The notes beneath the pieces were generated by a model. The model did not search any database, had not been told where the DNA came from, and saw only the letters and a program-made list of their open reading frames with translations. A stretch of DNA of 64,000 nt from CAZXFA01 sp964640085. Its GTDB lineage: Bacteria; Actinomycetota; UBA4738; HRBIN12. Where the stretch lies: assembly GCA_964640085.1 (NCBI GenBank), contig CAZXFA010000008.1, positions 23,727 through 87,726 on the forward strand. Reading direction: 5' to 3'. A program made the translations under genes and the position numbers. Positions 26,452 through 35,374 of the stretch are shown here, one piece after another. How positions within the stretch are numbered: position 1 is the stretch's first letter; each line of letters opens with the position of its first letter.

Positions 26452-28982
26452 CGGACGAAGGCAGCTTCCGACTGCCGCGGACCGTCGTCCCGCGGCGGTA
26501 CGACGTGACGCTGGAGCCCGACCTGGAGGACGGGACCTTCGTCGGCTCCGAGGACGTCCACGTCCAGATCCTGGAACGGGTCGACGAGATCGTCCTGAAC
26601 GCTGCGGACCTCGAGATCGACGGGGTCTGGCTGGTGGGCTCCGACGGCCGTCTCGAGCCCACGGAGGTGCGGCTGGACCACGAGACCGAACGGGCACACC
26701 TGCGCCTGCCCGCCCCGGCGGCCCCGGGTGCCTGGGTCCTGCATCTGGACTTCGTGGGCCGGCTCTCGGACCGGATGCAGGGGTTCTACCGCTCGACCTA
26801 CCGAGACGAGGCCAGCACGATCCGCACCATCGCGACGACGCAGTTCCAGTCGACCGACGCTCGCCGGGCGTTCCCGTGCTGGGACGAGCCGGATCTGAAG
26901 GCCGTCTTCGGCGTCACGATCGTGGCGTCCGAGGAACTGCTCGCGATCTCGAACGGCGCCGAGGTGGAGCGCGTGCCGGTCGGCCGGGGGAAGGTCCGCA
27001 TCCGCTTCTCCGACACGATGCCGATGTCGACCTACCTGCTCGCGTTCGTCGTCGGACCGATGGAGGCGACCGGACCGGTCGACGTGGACGGCGTGCCCAT
27101 CCGGGTGGTCCACGTGCCCGGCAAGGGTCAGCTCACCTCGTTCGCGCTGGAGGTCGGCGCCTTCTGCTTGCGGTTCTTCGCCGACTACTACGGGATCGCG
27201 TATCCGGACCGGAAGATGGACCTCGTGGCGCTGCCCGACTTCCCCCAGGGCGCGATGGAGAACGTCGGGTGCGTGACCTTCCGCGACAACCTCCTCCTCG
27301 TCGACCCCGCGACCGCGACGCAGCCCGAGCTCGCGGCGGTGGCCGACGTGATCGCGCACGAGCTCGCGCACATGTGGTTCGGGGACCTGGTGACGATGCG
27401 CTGGTGGAACGGGATCTGGCTCAACGAGGCCTTCGCCACGCTCATGGAGGTCCTCGCGGTCGACGCCTACCGCCCCGACTGGGAGCGATGGACCCATTTC
27501 CTGCGCACCCGGGCGATCGCGTTCGAGGTGGACGCGCTCCACACCACGCGATCGATCGAGTACCCGGTGCACTCACCGGACGATGCGGCCGGGATGTTCG
27601 ACACCCTCACGTACACGAAGGGCGCCGCCGTCCTACGGATGCTCGAGCAGTATCTCGGACCGGATCGGTTCCGCGAGGGCATCCGCCGGTACCTGGCCGA
27701 TCACCGGTTCGGCAACACCGAGACCCACGATCTCTGGGACGCCCTCGAGGCGGCCACGGGCGAGCCCGTCCGCCGGATCATGGACGGCTGGATCTGGCAG
27801 GGTGGCTACCCGATCGTGATCGCGGAGCTGATCGATGGGACGGCGCGACTCACGCAGCAGCGGTTCCTCCTGTCGGGGGGCCCCGAGCCGGGGGCCTGGG
27901 ACGTCCCGCTGCTGATCCGACGGGACGAGCGTGTGGAGGCGGTGCTCGTCGAGCCGACGGGCACGACCGTCACGGTGACGGCGGATCGACCGCTGGTGGT
28001 CAACGCGGGCGCGCACGCCTTCGCCCGGGTCCGGTACGACGAGGCGCTGCTCCGACGCATCACCGATGCCCTCGTGGGGTTGTCGCCCGACGAGCGGACA
28101 CAGCTGGTAGACGACCGATGGGCGGCGACCCTCTCGGGGCAGCTGTCCGCCGTTGCCTTCTGCCGGTTCACGGCATCGTTCGCCGATGAGACCGAGATCT
28201 CGGTGTGGCAGGCGATCCTCCAGGGCCTCTCCTGGTGCGAACGGTTCCTGGAGGGGGGACCTCGGGAACGCCTCCGTACCTGGGTACGGGAGCTGCTCCG
28301 ACCGGCGATCGACCGTATCGGGTGGGAGCCGGTGGCGGCCGAGCCCGACCTGGTGCGCGCCCTGCGGGGAACCCTGGTCGGCGCCCTGGGGGTCCTCGGG
28401 GGCGATCCGGAGGTCGAGGCGCTCGCGCGTGCGCTCGTGGACGAGGATCGGGCCGGGCGGCCCGCCGACCCCTCGCTGGTGGCGGCCGCAGTCACGGTGG
28501 TGGCGGCGTCGGGGAGCCCCGAGGATCACGAGCGGTACCTGGAGGCCCGTGGGTCCGCGCCGACGCCGCAGCAACAGCTGCGGTACCTCTACGCCCTGGC
28601 CGACTTCCGGGACGCCGTGCTCCTCGAACGGACGGTCGCCCTCGTGCTCTCGGACGGGGTCCGACCGCAGAACGCGCCGCACCTGCTGGCCCGGGCGATC
28701 GCCAACCGCGATCACGGCGAGCGGGCGTGGCGGTTCGTGAAGGAGCACTGGGGCGAGATCGAGCGGCTGGTCGCACCGTCCACCTTCGTCTACACCGTGG
28801 AGGGGCTCCGCTACCTCACCGAACCCGCGCAGGTCGAGGACGCCGCGACGTTCATGGCCGAGCATCCGATCCCCCAATCGACGCTCCAGGTGGAGCAGAT
28901 CCTCGAGCGCCAGCGTGTGAACGCGGCCTTCCGCCTCCGTGCCGCTCCGGAGCTCGCGACGGCGTTCAGCCTGCCGGCGTAG
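26448..28982 (+). CDS. pepN: M1 family aminopeptidase (aminopeptidase N)
   Basis: An 844-residue M1 zinc aminopeptidase that removes N-terminal residues from peptides in the cytosol. The exopeptidase motif GAMEN is at 268-272, and the zinc motif HELAH at 304-308 is followed by the third ligand Glu327 (HExxH-18-E). The N-terminal beta domain starts VVPRRYDVTLEPDLEDG, and a C-terminal ERAP-like helical domain is present. The GTG start overlaps the ilvE stop. The 3' end overlaps the convergent dehydratase by 17 bp. Confidence 0.94.
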   Translation: MTDEGSFRLPRTVVPRRYDVTLEPDLEDGTFVGSEDVHVQILERVDEIVLNAADLEIDGVWLVGSDGRLEPTEVRLDHETERAHLRLPAPAAPGAWVLHLDFVGRLSDRMQGFYRSTYRDEASTIRTIATTQFQSTDARRAFPCWDEPDLKAVFGVTIVASEELLAISNGAEVERVPVGRGKVRIRFSDTMPMSTYLLAFVVGPMEATGPVDVDGVPIRVVHVPGKGQLTSFALEVGAFCLRFFADYYGIAYPDRKMDLVALPDFPQGAMENVGCVTFRDNLLLVDPATATQPELAAVADVIAHELAHMWFGDLVTMRWWNGIWLNEAFATLMEVLAVDAYRPDWERWTHFLRTRAIAFEVDALHTTRSIEYPVHSPDDAAGMFDTLTYTKGAAVLRMLEQYLGPDRFREGIRRYLADHRFGNTETHDLWDALEAATGEPVRRIMDGWIWQGGYPIVIAELIDGTARLTQQRFLLSGGPEPGAWDVPLLIRRDERVEAVLVEPTGTTVTVTADRPLVVNAGAHAFARVRYDEALLRRITDALVGLSPDERTQLVDDRWAATLSGQLSAVAFCRFTASFADETEISVWQAILQGLSWCERFLEGGPRERLRTWVRELLRPAIDRIGWEPVAAEPDLVRALRGTLVGALGVLGGDPEVEALARALVDEDRAGRPADPSLVAAAVTVVAASGSPEDHERYLEARGSAPTPQQQLRYLYALADFRDAVLLERTVALVLSDGVRPQNAPHLLARAIANRDHGERAWRFVKEHWGEIERLVAPSTFVYTVEGLRYLTEPAQVEDAATFMAEHPIPQSTLQVEQILERQRVNAAFRLRAAPELATAFSLPA

Positions 28983-29925
28983 GGTCCGCCAGGGACGCCG
29001 GGTCGGTGTTCCCCCCGCACACCAGCACCACCACTTGCTCCTCGGGCTCCGGCCGATACCCCCCGGACAGGAGGGCTGCGAAGGCGGCGGCGCCGCCGGG
29101 CTCGGCCAGCACCCGGACACGCTCCCAGAGCACCTCCTGGGCGCGCCGGATCGCCTCGTCGGTCACCAGCACGACGTGCTCCACGAACCGCGAGGCGATC
29201 GCGAGAGCGATGTCGCCGGCCTGACGCGCTCCGAGGGAGTCGGCCGCGTAGCCGGCCACCTCGACCCGGACCGGGCGCCCCGCCCGGAGGGCCTCGGCCA
29301 TGGTTGGGCAGCCGTCGGGCTCGACACCGACCACCCGCGTGGCGCCTTCGTACCAGCCGGCCACCCCGCCGATGAGCCCCCCGCCGCCGATCGCGACGAG
29401 CACCGTCTGGGCATCGGGGACCTGCTCGGACAGTTCGACGGCCACCGTCCCCTGTCCCGCGACCACCTCCGGCTGGTCGAACGCGTGGAGCAGCAGCGCC
29501 CCCGTCCGCGTGACCCGGTCCCGGCTCGCCTCGAGGGCCTCGTCGTAGTAGCCGGGGACGAGCCGGACCTCCGCCCCCTGATCTCGGATCCGCCGAGCCT
29601 TCACCGGTGGAGAGGTCTCGGGCACGAAGATCTCGGCAGGGTGCCCGAGCTCGCGGGCCGCGAACGCGACGGCCAGGCCGAAGTTGCCGCCCGAGGCGGC
29701 GATCACACCGGCGTCCGGCACGTCGGAGGACAGCAGCTTGTTGAAGGCGCCCCGCGGCTTGAACGATCCCGTGTGCTGGAGCAGCTCCAGCTTGAGCGTG
29801 AGCCGTCCGTCCACGCCGAAGGCCGCGGGCTCGAGCTCGACGACCGGCGTCCGACGGACCCTGGCGCCGATGCGATCCCGGGCGGCCAGCACGTCGTCGC
29901 GCGTGATCGGTGATGAGGCCACCAT
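28966..29925 (-). CDS. Threonine/serine dehydratase (PLP, fold II)
   Basis: A 319-residue serine/threonine ammonia-lyase. The PLP lysine is Lys56 in TGSFKPRGAFNKL; ASGGNFGLAVAFAA and the phosphate loop IGGGGLIGG are present, and the end VLVCGGNTDP is typical. It has no ACT domain, so it is likely of the catabolic or broad-specificity type rather than the feedback-regulated IlvA. The start at 29925 (MVASSPITRDD) is chosen because upstream codons are unlike the family. It faces pepN and overlaps it by 17 bp at the 3' end, so the two transcripts could interfere. Confidence 0.9.
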   Translation of the reverse strand: MVASSPITRDDVLAARDRIGARVRRTPVVELEPAAFGVDGRLTLKLELLQHTGSFKPRGAFNKLLSSDVPDAGVIAASGGNFGLAVAFAARELGHPAEIFVPETSPPVKARRIRDQGAEVRLVPGYYDEALEASRDRVTRTGALLLHAFDQPEVVAGQGTVAVELSEQVPDAQTVLVAIGGGGLIGGVAGWYEGATRVVGVEPDGCPTMAEALRAGRPVRVEVAGYAADSLGARQAGDIALAIASRFVEHVVLVTDEAIRRAQEVLWERVRVLAEPGGAAAFAALLSGGYRPEPEEQVVVLVCGGNTDPASLADPTPAG

Positions 29926-30043
29926 GCGGTATCCAAGCACGTGGCGCGGCTTGACATCTTCCCTCGGGCGCCCATACCGTTCGGCACCGAACGACCGGTG
30001 GGGGACGACCGGCGACCCCCGACGACCCGTTGCGAGGAGGGCG

Positions 30044-31507
30044 GTGACGGCGACGGGCGGTACCGCCGTGGTCGAGGGCGTGGAGGTCTCGACCCTGCAC
30101 GCGATCGGCGGCGAGCGCGTGGCGTCCGGCGACGTCTTCCCGGACGTCTCGCCGATCGACGAGCAGACCCTCGCGGAGGTGGCGCGCGGGGGCCTGGACG
30201 AGGTGGCCCGGGCGGTCGCCGCCGCCAAGGACGCGTTCGCGGCGTGGGGGGGCGCGCCCCCAGAGCTGCGGGCGGAGGTCCTCCTCCGGATCGCCGACCT
30301 GATCGAGGAGCGTGTCCCCCTGCTGGCCTCGGTGGAGACGCGGGACAACGGCTCCACGCTGCGCTCGATGCGCGACTCGGTGATGCCGCGGGTCGCGCGG
30401 AACTTCCGGTTCTTCGCCGACCAGCTCCTCCGTCTCGGACGGCGGGAGACCAATTACGAGCGCTTCCGCGAGATCGTCTCCTGGGATCCGGCCGGCGTCG
30501 CCGCGGTGATCACGCCCTGGAACGCCCCGTTGATGCTGGCGAGCTGGCGGTTCGCGCCGGCGCTCGCGGCGGGCAACACGGTGGTGCTCAAGCCGCCGGA
30601 GTGGGCCCCGCTCACCGCCTCGATGTTCGCGGACATCGCGCGCGACGCCGGGTTGCCCGACGGGGCCTTCAACGTCGTGCAGGGGATCGGCGAGGAGGCG
30701 GGCGCCGCGCTCGTCGCGCACCCCGACGTGGCGAGGATCGCGTTCACCGGGTCGGTGGAGACCGGCCGGTCGGTGGCGGCCGCGGCCGGCCGGAACCTGA
30801 CGCCGGTCTCGCTGGAGCTCGGTGGCAAGTCGCCCTTCGTCGCGTTCGCCGACGCCGATCTGGACGCCGTCGTGAAGCAGGCCGTGAACCAGTACGACAA
30901 CGCCGGCCAGGTGTGTCTGGCCGGGACACGTGTGCTGGTCGACGGATCGGTCTACGAGGCGTTCCTCGAGCGCTTCCTCCGGGCCGTCCGGACGCTGCGG
31001 CAGGGCGATCCCCGGCGGGACGAGACGGACATCGGCCCGCAGATCACGCGAGAGCACTTCGAGCGGGTGGATGGGTTCGTGCGCCGCGCGAAGGAGGCGG
31101 GGGCGAGGCCGTTGATCGGCGGGGGAGCGAACGAGGAGCTCGGCGGCCTGTACTACCGGCCGACGCTGTTCGTGGACGTGCCCGCGGGGGCCGAGGTCCT
31201 GCGCCAGGAGGTCTTCGGCCCAGTCCTGACCCTCCAGCCTTTCCGGGACGAGGAGGAGGCCATCGCGCTCGCCAACGACACCGACTACGGCCTGGCCGCC
31301 ATCGTGTACACGGGTGACCGCGAGCGCGCCGAGCGCGTCTCTGCCTCCTTGGTCGCGGGCACGGTCTGGGTCAACTGCTTCTTCGTGCGCGACCTCGCGG
31401 CGCCCTTCGGCGGCTCGAGGAACTCGGGGATCGGGCGCGAGGGAGGGATGTGGAGCTTCGACTTCCACGCGGACGTGAAGAACGTGTGCATGGCCCCCTG
31501 GGAGTGA
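30044..31507 (+). CDS. Aldehyde dehydrogenase, HpaE-like (hydroxymuconic semialdehyde type)
   Basis: A 487-residue NAD(P)-dependent aldehyde dehydrogenase. Motifs: VAAVITPWNAPLMLASW, VVLKPPEWAPLTA, FTGSVETGR, the general-base ELGGKSPFV, and the catalytic cysteine in NAGQVCLAGTRV. The sequence pattern and linkage to an extradiol dioxygenase fit 5-carboxymethyl-2-hydroxymuconate semialdehyde dehydrogenase. The GTG at 30044 has GAGGAGGG upstream. Its stop overlaps an upstream ATG of the next frame. Substrate is inferred from neighbourhood. Confidence 0.86.
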   Translation: MTATGGTAVVEGVEVSTLHAIGGERVASGDVFPDVSPIDEQTLAEVARGGLDEVARAVAAAKDAFAAWGGAPPELRAEVLLRIADLIEERVPLLASVETRDNGSTLRSMRDSVMPRVARNFRFFADQLLRLGRRETNYERFREIVSWDPAGVAAVITPWNAPLMLASWRFAPALAAGNTVVLKPPEWAPLTASMFADIARDAGLPDGAFNVVQGIGEEAGAALVAHPDVARIAFTGSVETGRSVAAAAGRNLTPVSLELGGKSPFVAFADADLDAVVKQAVNQYDNAGQVCLAGTRVLVDGSVYEAFLERFLRAVRTLRQGDPRRDETDIGPQITREHFERVDGFVRRAKEAGARPLIGGGANEELGGLYYRPTLFVDVPAGAEVLRQEVFGPVLTLQPFRDEEEAIALANDTDYGLAAIVYTGDRERAERVSASLVAGTVWVNCFFVRDLAAPFGGSRNSGIGREGGMWSFDFHADVKNVCMAPWE

Positions 31508-31524
31508 TGGAGGAGGGATCGGGG

Positions 31525-32409
31525 ATGGGAGAGATCGTCGGCGCGGCGCTCGTGGCGCACGTCCCCACGATCATGCTGCCGGAGGAGGTTCGGCTCGAGA
31601 TCAACGAGGGGAAGGAGATCACGCTGGTCCCGGGGCTGCACCGGATGAAGGCCGAGTGCCTGGACCGGCTGGAGCCCGACACCGTGGTCGTGTTCGACAC
31701 GCACTGGGAGTCCACGTTCGAGCACATCGTGACGTCTCACGAGCGTCGGAAGGGGAGGTTCACGAGCCACGAGCTGCCGCGGGGCATGAGGCAGATCCCC
31801 TACGACATGCCGGGGGATCCGGAGCTCGCCGGACTGATCGCCGCCCAGGCCGAAGGTCGGGACGACTGTTGGATCCTCGCGTGCGACGACCCGTACCTGC
31901 CGATCTTCTACGGCACGGTGAACATCTGGACCTTCCTCGGCGATCCGCGGACGAGATGGATCAGCATCGCGATCAACCAGACCTGCGGAACGGACGACTT
32001 CCTCCTCTTCGGGGAGCTGATCGGGCGGGCCGTCGCGCAGAGCGATCGGCGGGTGGTCCTGCTCGCGTCCGGCGGGATGACCCACCGGTTCTTCAACTTC
32101 AAGGAGCTGCGTCGGCGCGAGAGCCAGAAGGCGCCGGACAACATCTACAAGCCCGAGTACTACGAGGCGGACATGAAGGTCCTCGGCATGCTGGAGGAGG
32201 GTAACCACGGTGGGGTGATCGACCACATGCCCGAGTACCGAAGGGCCTCCCCCGAGGGTCATTTCGGTCACTACCTGATGATGGCTGCTGCACTCGGCGG
32301 GCGTGCGTGTACCGCGCCGGGCAAGCGGTTCAGTGAGTACGAGGCCTCGGTCGGCACGGGGCAGGTGCACGTGTGGTTCGAGCGGCCCCAGGGGGGCTGG
32401 ACCGGCTGA
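31525..32409 (+). CDS. Class III extradiol ring-cleavage dioxygenase (LigB/HpaD-like)
   Basis: A 294-residue LigB-fold dioxygenase, probably 3,4-dihydroxyphenylacetate 2,3-dioxygenase-like. Metal-ligand region: LVAHVPTIMLPEE near 10 and VFDTHWESTFEH near 55, then ASGGMTHRFF with a conserved His and the end GHYLMMAAALGG. Together with the dehydrogenase just upstream it would carry out meta-cleavage of a catecholic acid and oxidation of the semialdehyde. The start at 31525 (MGEIVGAALV) has GGAGG a suitable distance upstream; the frame is open from 31507. Substrate is inferred. Confidence 0.82.
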   Translation: MGEIVGAALVAHVPTIMLPEEVRLEINEGKEITLVPGLHRMKAECLDRLEPDTVVVFDTHWESTFEHIVTSHERRKGRFTSHELPRGMRQIPYDMPGDPELAGLIAAQAEGRDDCWILACDDPYLPIFYGTVNIWTFLGDPRTRWISIAINQTCGTDDFLLFGELIGRAVAQSDRRVVLLASGGMTHRFFNFKELRRRESQKAPDNIYKPEYYEADMKVLGMLEEGNHGGVIDHMPEYRRASPEGHFGHYLMMAAALGGRACTAPGKRFSEYEASVGTGQVHVWFERPQGGWTG

Positions 32410-32515
32410 TAGGCGGGCCTGGGGGGAGCGCAGAGGGGCGGCTTGGGCGTACCATCGCGTCCCCGCCCGGTGGAGCGCGCTCGAGGGGGAACGCGGGGCA
32501 GGAGGGGAGGTAGCG

Positions 32516-33766
32516 ATGCTCAGGTCACGCTGGTTGGGGTTGCTGGTGGTCGGCGCGCTGCTGCTCGCCGCATGCAACGGAGGGGACGAGGACGGCACCG
32601 GCGTCACGGGCGCCACCGGCGACGGCGAGGGCCAGGCAGGGACCGCCGATCTCCCGCTCGACGACTGGCTGGCGGCCGATCTCGGTGCCTGCGCGGAGGC
32701 GCCCACCGGCGACCCGCTCCGGATCGGCTACGCGGCCGATCTGTCCGAGCTGGGCGGGTTCGCGGACGTTCCGGGGACCGAGGCCGCCGAGTTCATGGCG
32801 GAGCTGATCAACTGCGCGGGCGGCGTCGAGGGCACGCCGGTCGAGATCGTGGTCCAGGACATCCAGGGCGACCCCGAGGTCACGCAGCGGGCCGCCCAAG
32901 ACCTGCTCGACGCGGGGGTCCACGCGATCCTGGGACCGCCGTTCGCCGACTTCGGGCTCCCGCTGCTCCAGGTGGTGGGCGGGCAGGTCCCGGTGCTGTT
33001 CGTTGCCTCGACCGAGCCCACGCTCCCCAACGCGGACCAGCTGTCGTTCCTGGTCCCGTTCGACGACACCGCGCAGGCGACGGTGGCCGCGGAGTTCGCG
33101 ATCGAGCAGGGGCTCGAAACCGCGGTGACGTTCAGCTCGCCCGGTCCCTACTTCGGCTTCAACCCGGAGGTCTTCACCCAGGTGTTCGAGGAGAACGGCG
33201 GACAGGTGGTCGCCGACTACACGTTCTCGCTGGAGGACACGGACTTCTCCACCCAGGTGAACGACCTGGCGAACCTGTCGGAGACCCCCGAAGTTCTGTA
33301 TACGGCGATGATCACCCCGCAGCTCGGCCCGCTGCTCGGGCAGATCCACGGGGCAGGCATCGACCTGGAGCTGATCGGTGCGGACTCGTTCGATGCGACG
33401 CGCGTGTGGGACCTCGGCGCGGACGCGGAGGGTGCGTACTATACGACCCACGCGTTCCCCGAACCCGGTAGCCCGACGGAGGCATTCCTCTCGGGCTTCG
33501 AGGCCGCCCAGGGTCGGCCGCTGGAGACCGTTTCGTTCGGTGCCTTGGCCGCAGACGCGGTGATCCTCGTCGCCGACGCGTACGTGCGCAGCGGGATGGA
33601 GCTGGACCCGCTGGCGATCGGGGAGGCGCTGCGATCGGCCGAGGGCGTGCAGGTGATCACGGGTACGGTGTCGTACGCGGGTACGAACGGTGTGCCCAGG
33701 AAGCCCGTCTACGTCCACCAGGTCGTGAACGGCGAGCCCACGCTGGCCGAGACGTTCGAGCCCTGA
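32516..33766 (+). CDS. Branched-chain-type ABC transporter substrate-binding lipoprotein
   Basis: A 416-residue periplasmic-binding-fold lipoprotein. The signal peptide LGLLVVGALLLAACNGG ends in lipobox LAAC, with Cys20 as the lipidation site, followed by an acidic/Gly-Thr linker to about residue 48. The binding domain begins LRIGYAADLSELGGF, typical of LivJ/peripla_BP_6 proteins. It is the receptor for the LivF, LivH and fused LivM-LivG genes that follow. Neighbouring meta-cleavage genes suggest an aromatic acid or amino acid ligand rather than Leu/Ile/Val. Confidence 0.87.
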   Translation: MLRSRWLGLLVVGALLLAACNGGDEDGTGVTGATGDGEGQAGTADLPLDDWLAADLGACAEAPTGDPLRIGYAADLSELGGFADVPGTEAAEFMAELINCAGGVEGTPVEIVVQDIQGDPEVTQRAAQDLLDAGVHAILGPPFADFGLPLLQVVGGQVPVLFVASTEPTLPNADQLSFLVPFDDTAQATVAAEFAIEQGLETAVTFSSPGPYFGFNPEVFTQVFEENGGQVVADYTFSLEDTDFSTQVNDLANLSETPEVLYTAMITPQLGPLLGQIHGAGIDLELIGADSFDATRVWDLGADAEGAYYTTHAFPEPGSPTEAFLSGFEAAQGRPLETVSFGALAADAVILVADAYVRSGMELDPLAIGEALRSAEGVQVITGTVSYAGTNGVPRKPVYVHQVVNGEPTLAETFEP

Positions 33767-33782
33767 GGCCTCGGGGGCCCGC

Positions 33783-34490
33783 GTGCTGGCGGTCGATGGA
33801 CTCTCCACCCGGTACGGCTCCATCACCGCCATCCGCGATGTCTCGCTGCGCGTGGCCGAAGGCGAGATCGTCGGGCTGATCGGGCCGAACGGGGCGGGCA
33901 AGAGCACGCTGTTGAACACGATGGTGGGGCTGCTCCGCCCCTCGGCGGGGCGCGTCGCGTTCGATGGCCGGGACGTGACCGGGTGGCCGCCGGACCGCAT
34001 GCTGCGTCGAGGCGTTTCCCTCGTGCCGGAGCGGCGTCGCCTCTTCGCCGACCTGACGGTGCTGGAGAACCTCCTCGTGGCCGGGATCACGACCACGGCG
34101 GCCGAGCGGCGACGCCGGCTCGAGGAGGTGGTGCAGCTGTTCCCCGTCCTCGAGCGCCGGCGGATGGTCCCCGCGGGCTACCTCTCGGGGGGCGAGGCGC
34201 AACAGCTCGCGATCGCGCGTGCCCTGATGAGCGGACCTCGCCTCCTGCTGATGGACGAGCCGACGCTGGGCCTCGCGCCCAGCCTGGTGGGCCTCGTGTT
34301 CGAGCTGGTGACGCGGTTGCGTGAGGAGGGGCACACGGTGCTCGTCGTCGAGCAGAACGCCCGGCAGCTCCTGGGGGTCGCCGATCGCGCCTACCTGATG
34401 CGGACCGGGACGATCGTCGCCGAGGGGACGGGGCGCGAGCTGCTCGACCGGCACGACCTGTTCGAGGTCTACCTGGGGGTCGAGGGGTGA
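33783..34490 (+). CDS. livF: ABC transporter ATPase LivF
   Basis: A 235-residue LivF-type ATPase. Walker A GPNGAGKST, Q-loop replaced by the family LVPERRRLF, signature LSGGEAQQLAIARAL (E instead of Q as in LivF), Walker B LLLMDEPTLGLAPS and H-loop VVEQNARQ are all intact. It pairs with the ATPase domain fused to the LivM permease. The GTG start lies 16 bp after the binding-protein stop, and its stop overlaps the LivH start. Confidence 0.93.
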   Translation: MLAVDGLSTRYGSITAIRDVSLRVAEGEIVGLIGPNGAGKSTLLNTMVGLLRPSAGRVAFDGRDVTGWPPDRMLRRGVSLVPERRRLFADLTVLENLLVAGITTTAAERRRRLEEVVQLFPVLERRRMVPAGYLSGGEAQQLAIARALMSGPRLLLMDEPTLGLAPSLVGLVFELVTRLREEGHTVLVVEQNARQLLGVADRAYLMRTGTIVAEGTGRELLDRHDLFEVYLGVEG

Positions 34491-35374
34491 CCCAGCTCCT
34501 GCAGAACCTCGTCGACGGCCTCGGGCAGGGGAGCATCTTCGCACTGCTCGCGTTGGGTCTCGCGCTGATCTTCGGCGTGATGCACCTGCTCAACTTCGCG
34601 CACGGCGAGCTGATCACGGTCTCCTCGTACGCCGCCTACGCCCTGGCGTCGCGGGGCGCGGGCTGGGAGACGGTCGCCCTGGCGGTGGTCGCGACCTCCG
34701 TCCTGACGGCGGTAGCGATCGAGTTCCTCGCCTTCCGATGGGTCCGAGGCGCGAGCGAGTTCACGATGCTGCTGACCTCCTTCGGCGTGCACTTCGTCGT
34801 CGCCGCGCTGTTCGTGATGTACGTATCGCCGAGACCCCTGAACATCCCGAAGCCGGGATGGATCTTCGACACGGTTAGGATCGGCGGGATCGCGCTCGAG
34901 GTCGTCGACCTGGCGACGATCGCCGCGACGATCCTCACCCTCGGCGCGACGAGCTGGCTGCTGCGCAAGACCCTGTTCGGCATCGCGCTGCGGGCCGCGG
35001 CCGAGGACTTCGACGCCGCCCGGATCATGGGCGTGCGATCCAACCGGGTGATCCGCGGGGCGTTCGCCCTCTCGGGCGTCCTCGCCGGCGTGGCCGGGAT
35101 CTTCTGGTTGATGCGCACGGGCACCGCCGCACCGACGGAGGGGCTCACGCCGCTGCTGTTCGGGGTGATCGCGGCGATCGTCGGTGGCCTCGGGAGCCTG
35201 GGTGGCGCCGTGCTGGGTGGGCTCGCGCTCGGCCTCACCCAGGTGTTCCTGCGGGCGTGGCTCCCCCCGGACGTGTCCGGGCTGACCGAGGGGCTGATCT
35301 TCGTGCTGATCGGCGTCCTGTTCATCCTGCGACCGCAGGGGTTCGTCACGGTCCATCGGGCCGAGCGCGTCTGA
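34487..35374 (+). CDS. livH: ABC transporter permease LivH
   Basis: A 295-residue LivH-type permease. Family blocks: DGLGQGSIFALLALGLALIFGVMHLLNFAHGEL at 6-38 and GIALRAAAEDFDAARIMGV, the cytosolic coupling helix contacting the ATPases. Seven to eight predicted helices. The GTG start overlaps the LivF stop and the ATG of the next gene overlaps its TGA, so livF-livH-livMG is one translationally coupled block. Confidence 0.92.
   Translation: MTQLLQNLVDGLGQGSIFALLALGLALIFGVMHLLNFAHGELITVSSYAAYALASRGAGWETVALAVVATSVLTAVAIEFLAFRWVRGASEFTMLLTSFGVHFVVAALFVMYVSPRPLNIPKPGWIFDTVRIGGIALEVVDLATIAATILTLGATSWLLRKTLFGIALRAAAEDFDAARIMGVRSNRVIRGAFALSGVLAGVAGIFWLMRTGTAAPTEGLTPLLFGVIAAIVGGLGSLGGAVLGGLALGLTQVFLRAWLPPDVSGLTEGLIFVLIGVLFILRPQGFVTVHRAERV

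Noticed and set aside
23941..26697. 918-residue open frame antisense to the folate/ilvE genes
   Set aside because: Arg/Pro/Ala/His-rich composition typical of the opposite strand of high-GC genes; the sense genes are complete and family-confirmed.
28811..31468. 885-residue minus-strand frame across several genes
   Set aside because: Covers the dehydratase in another frame and opposes the aldehyde dehydrogenase; no domain.
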